Shown here: positions 6,260 to 8,722 of the stretch, piece by piece
Layout of the letters: each line of letters starts with the position of its first letter
How positions within the stretch are numbered: position 1 is the first letter of the stretch
From: Burkholderiales bacterium
Lineage (GTDB): Bacteria; Pseudomonadota; Gammaproteobacteria; Burkholderiales; Burkholderiaceae_C
Assembly (NCBI GenBank): GCA_006227785.1
Contig: SBFU01000301.1
Span: forward strand, 1 to 8,722
DNA: 8,722 nucleotides
Direction: 5' to 3'
The notes under the pieces: generated by a model
Databases searched by the model: none
What the model was told of the DNA's origin: nothing
Seen by the model: only the letters and a program-made list of their open reading frames with translations
Made by a program: the position numbers and the translations under genes

Positions 6260-8557
6260 ATGAAAACCTTTCCCAGAAAATGGCGTGGCTTCACGCTGTC
6301 GGCACTTGCCGCGTCCCTGTTGACCGCCTTGCCGGCTTGGGCTGTTGATCCTTTCACCGTGCGCGACATACGCGTCGAGGGGCTGCAACGCGTGGAGCCG
6401 GGCACCGTCTTCGCCTCGCTGCCCTTCCGCATCGGGGATGAGTACAGCGATGACAAGGGCGCTGCGGCCATTCGTTCGCTTTTTGGCCTGGGGCTGTTCG
6501 CTGACGTGCGACTGCAGGTGCAGGACGATGTGCTGGTGGTCATCGTGCAGGAGCGCCCAACCGTGGCTGGCGTGAGTTTCACGGGTCTGCGAGAATTTGA
6601 CAGCGAAGTCATGGTCAAGGCGCTGCGCGACATCGGTCTGGCCGAAGGGCGACCTTTTGATCGCGCGCTGGCCGACCGCGCCGAACAGGAGCTCAAGCAG
6701 CAGTACATCAATCGAAGCATGTATGCCGCTGAAATCACCACCACGGTGACGCCGGTTGAGCGCAACCAGGTGAGCCTGAATTTTTCCGTGGTCGAGGGAG
6801 ATGTGGCGAAGATCCGGGAGATCCGGTTTGTCGGCAACCAGGCCTTCCCGGAGTCGACGTTGCGCGGGCTTTTCGACCTGGATACCGGAGGCTGGCTGAG
6901 CTGGTACACGAAGTCGGACCGCTACTCGCGCGCCAAGCTCAACGCGGATCTGGAGACCCTGCGGTCCTACTACCTGACGCGCGGCTTCCTCGAATTCAGC
7001 ATCGACTCCACCCAGGTGGCGCTCACGCCTGACAAAAGCGAAATGTCCATCACGGTCAACGTGACCGAAGGCCAACGCTATGTGGTGTCTTCGGTGCGTC
7101 TTGAGGGCGAATACCTGGGGCGTGAAGAAGAGTTCAAGTCCCTGGTGACCGTGCAGGTCGGCGAGGCCTACAACGCCGAGGCAGTGGCCGATACCGTCAA
7201 GGCCTTCACAGATTATTTCGGGGTCTTCGGCTATGCATTCGCTGCAGTCGAGTCCACGCCCGAGATCGATCGAGAGAACAGCCGCGTGGCCTTCGTCATC
7301 CGGGCCCAGCCGCAGCGGCGGGTGTATGTCCGCCGTATCAACATCGAAGGCAACAACCGCACCCGAGATGAGGTGATCCGCCGCGAGTTCAGGCAGTTCG
7401 AATCGGCCTGGTACGACAGTGATCGCATCCGTCTCTCGCGCGACCGGGTTGACCGGCTCGGTTTCTTTACCGAGGTGGGCATCGACACGCAGCCGGTCCC
7501 GGGCACGCAGGACCAGGTGGACCTGACGGTGACAGTGGGTGAGCGCCCGACCGGAAACCTGTCGATCGGGGCGGGGTATTCGCAGGCCGAGAAGCTGTCA
7601 TTCATTGCGTCCATTCAGCAGGAAAACTTCTTCGGAACCGGCAACTACCTGGGACTGGACCTGAACACCAGCGATTTCAATCGCAATTTCGTGCTGCGCA
7701 CCACCGATCCCTACTTCACCCGGGACGGGATCTCCCGCACCTTCGATCTCTATTACAAGACGACCAAGCCGTTCACCGAACAAGGCGGCGACTACCGTAT
7801 CGTGACGCCCGGTGTCGGTATCCGGTTCGGGGTGCCCTTCACCGAGCGGGACACGGTGTTCTTCGGGCTGGGCGCCGAGCGCATTCGCGTCGAGGAGGGC
7901 AATCAGCTGCCGGTGGCGTTCCGTGATCAGGGTGGTACCTACATTCCCGCCACGATTGGTTGGGCGCGCGATGAGCGCGACAGCGCGCTGGTGCCCAACC
8001 AAGGCACGCTTCAGCAGTTCAACGCCGAGTTCGGTCTGGGCGGTGACAAGCGCTATGCCAAGCTGAACTACCAGTACCAGACCTATATCCCGCTGAGCAA
8101 GCAGTACACCCTGGCCTTCAACGCCGACCTGGGCTGGGGCAAGGGCCTGGGGGGCGATTTCCCGGTCCTGAAGAACTTTTTCGGTGGTGGCCTGGGCTCG
8201 GTCCGAGGGTTTGACCAGGGCACCCTCGGTCCGAGATCCGAGGTGGTCGGGTCGACCACAGGTGAACTGGTCAACATCGGTGGGGCCAAGAGCGTGGCGC
8301 TGAACGCCGAGTTCATCGCGCCTTTCCCTGGGGCAGGCAACGATCGCACGTTGCGCGTGTTTGCGTTTGTCGATGTCGGCAACATCTACGCTGAAAATCA
8401 AAAGATCGCTGCGGATGAGCTGCGGGCATCGGTCGGTGTGGGATTGAGCTGGCTGTCGCCGATCGGACCGCTGCGTTTTGCCTGGGCCAACCCCGTCCGC
8501 AAGTTTGAAGGCGATAGAATCCAAAGATTCCAGTTTCAGATCGGAACCTCCTTTTGA
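6260..8557 (+). CDS. bamA: Outer membrane protein assembly factor BamA
   Basis: BamA is the Omp85-family core of the BAM complex, which folds beta-barrel proteins into the outer membrane. The product is 765 residues, somewhat shorter than the 810 of E. coli, with no break in the frame. A signal peptide has a KTFPRKWR basic start, a hydrophobic core and an AWA cleavage site after residue 28. Five POTRA domains can be traced at about 29-98, 99-178, 181-268, 272-350 and 353-427, each opening with a strand of the type IREIRFVGN or RRINIEGNN. The barrel starts near residue 430 (PTGNLSIGAGYS) and includes ENFFGTGNYLGLDL, WARDERDS and the hallmark loop motif VRGF (648-651). It ends in the terminal Phe of QFQIGTSF, the barrel recognition signal. 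The ATG is 12 bases after the rseP stop, in the same frame, with a C-rich tract and no Shine-Dalgarno sequence before it. Confidence 0.98.
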   Translation: MKTFPRKWRGFTLSALAASLLTALPAWAVDPFTVRDIRVEGLQRVEPGTVFASLPFRIGDEYSDDKGAAAIRSLFGLGLFADVRLQVQDDVLVVIVQERPTVAGVSFTGLREFDSEVMVKALRDIGLAEGRPFDRALADRAEQELKQQYINRSMYAAEITTTVTPVERNQVSLNFSVVEGDVAKIREIRFVGNQAFPESTLRGLFDLDTGGWLSWYTKSDRYSRAKLNADLETLRSYYLTRGFLEFSIDSTQVALTPDKSEMSITVNVTEGQRYVVSSVRLEGEYLGREEEFKSLVTVQVGEAYNAEAVADTVKAFTDYFGVFGYAFAAVESTPEIDRENSRVAFVIRAQPQRRVYVRRINIEGNNRTRDEVIRREFRQFESAWYDSDRIRLSRDRVDRLGFFTEVGIDTQPVPGTQDQVDLTVTVGERPTGNLSIGAGYSQAEKLSFIASIQQENFFGTGNYLGLDLNTSDFNRNFVLRTTDPYFTRDGISRTFDLYYKTTKPFTEQGGDYRIVTPGVGIRFGVPFTERDTVFFGLGAERIRVEEGNQLPVAFRDQGGTYIPATIGWARDERDSALVPNQGTLQQFNAEFGLGGDKRYAKLNYQYQTYIPLSKQYTLAFNADLGWGKGLGGDFPVLKNFFGGGLGSVRGFDQGTLGPRSEVVGSTTGELVNIGGAKSVALNAEFIAPFPGAGNDRTLRVFAFVDVGNIYAENQKIAADELRASVGVGLSWLSPIGPLRFAWANPVRKFEGDRIQRFQFQIGTSF

Positions 8558-8722
8558 TGAACACGCGTTTCCCCTCCTGGTTGACCAAGGCTGTTTTGGC
8601 CCTGGTGGCGGGTCTGCTTTCGATCTCAGTGGCAGCACAGGACTTTCGAATCGGCTTTGTGAGCACAGATCGGCTGTTCCGCGAGGCCAACATCGCCAAG
8701 GCGGCCCAAAGCAAGCTGGAAC
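8557..8722 (+). CDS. skp: Periplasmic chaperone Skp/OmpH, N-terminal part (3' end outside window)
   Basis: Skp is a trimeric periplasmic chaperone that holds unfolded outer-membrane proteins and passes them toward BamA. Only 55 codons are in the window, of about 160-180 expected. They show a signal peptide (MNTRFPSW, hydrophobic AVLALVAGLLSISV, likely cut after Ala27 in VAA) and then the start of the mature protein, RIGFVSTDRLFREAN followed by AKAAQSKLE. This is the typical OmpH opening: a short beta-strand leading into the coiled-coil arms. The start ATG shares one base with the bamA stop (TGATG), so translation is probably coupled to bamA. No separate Shine-Dalgarno is seen. The coiled coil itself is beyond the window, so the family call rests on the N-terminus and on gene order (bamA-skp, usually followed by lpxD-fabZ-lpxA). 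Confidence 0.9.
   Translation, partial: MNTRFPSWLTKAVLALVAGLLSISVAAQDFRIGFVSTDRLFREANIAKAAQSKLE

Noticed and set aside
5948..7075. A 375-codon minus-strand open frame under rseP and bamA
   Set aside because: Again codon-aligned antisense of genuine genes (rseP and bamA are in the same frame). Explained by codon bias; no recognisable domain.
7598..8638. A 346-codon minus-strand open frame under bamA and the start of skp
   Set aside because: Codon-aligned antisense of bamA; no domain and no credible start context.

Overview
This is a compact, high-GC stretch of bacterial chromosome carrying nine protein genes, all on the + strand. From start to end they are the 3' part of tsf (EF-Ts), then pyrH, frr, uppS, cdsA, dxr, rseP and bamA, and finally the 5' end of skp/ompH. 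This is the classical tsf-pyrH-frr-uppS-cdsA-dxr-rseP-bamA-skp cluster of proteobacteria. The high GC content and the character of the proteins point to a betaproteobacterium, most likely order Burkholderiales and probably Comamonadaceae. Examples are the RseP N-terminus around HEYGHYRVAVACGVKV and the start of the mature Skp/OmpH protein, RIGFVSTDRLFREAN. The family placement is recognition from memory; no search was done.

Layout: positions 1-531 hold the end of tsf. A GC-rich hairpin with a short T run follows 26 bases after its stop, and it probably ends an rpsB-tsf transcription unit. The only sizeable non-coding gap (532-710) holds this hairpin and the leader of pyrH, with at best a weak promoter-like hexamer. 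From pyrH onward the genes are packed tightly. Gaps are 42 bp (pyrH-frr), 21 bp (frr-uppS), an 8-base overlap (uppS-cdsA), 29 bp (cdsA-dxr), 26 bp (dxr-rseP), 12 bp (rseP-bamA) and a 1-base overlap (bamA-skp). No terminator is visible between 711 and 8722, so one long operon is likely.

How the genes fit together: tsf and frr serve translation (EF-Tu recycling, ribosome recycling), and pyrH makes UDP for nucleotide and sugar-nucleotide pools. The rest build the cell envelope. Dxr commits carbon to the MEP isoprenoid pathway, UppS makes the undecaprenyl carrier backbone, and CdsA makes CDP-diacylglycerol for phospholipids. RseP is the intramembrane protease of the envelope-stress cascade, BamA inserts outer-membrane proteins, and Skp chaperones those proteins across the periplasm.

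All reading frames are intact, with expected lengths and catalytic motifs. I see no RNA genes, CRISPR array, insertion sequence, prophage, defence system or unknown gene. I do not find an undescribed system here; it is a well-conserved housekeeping region. The points worth a second look are small ones, about transcription boundaries and translation starts.
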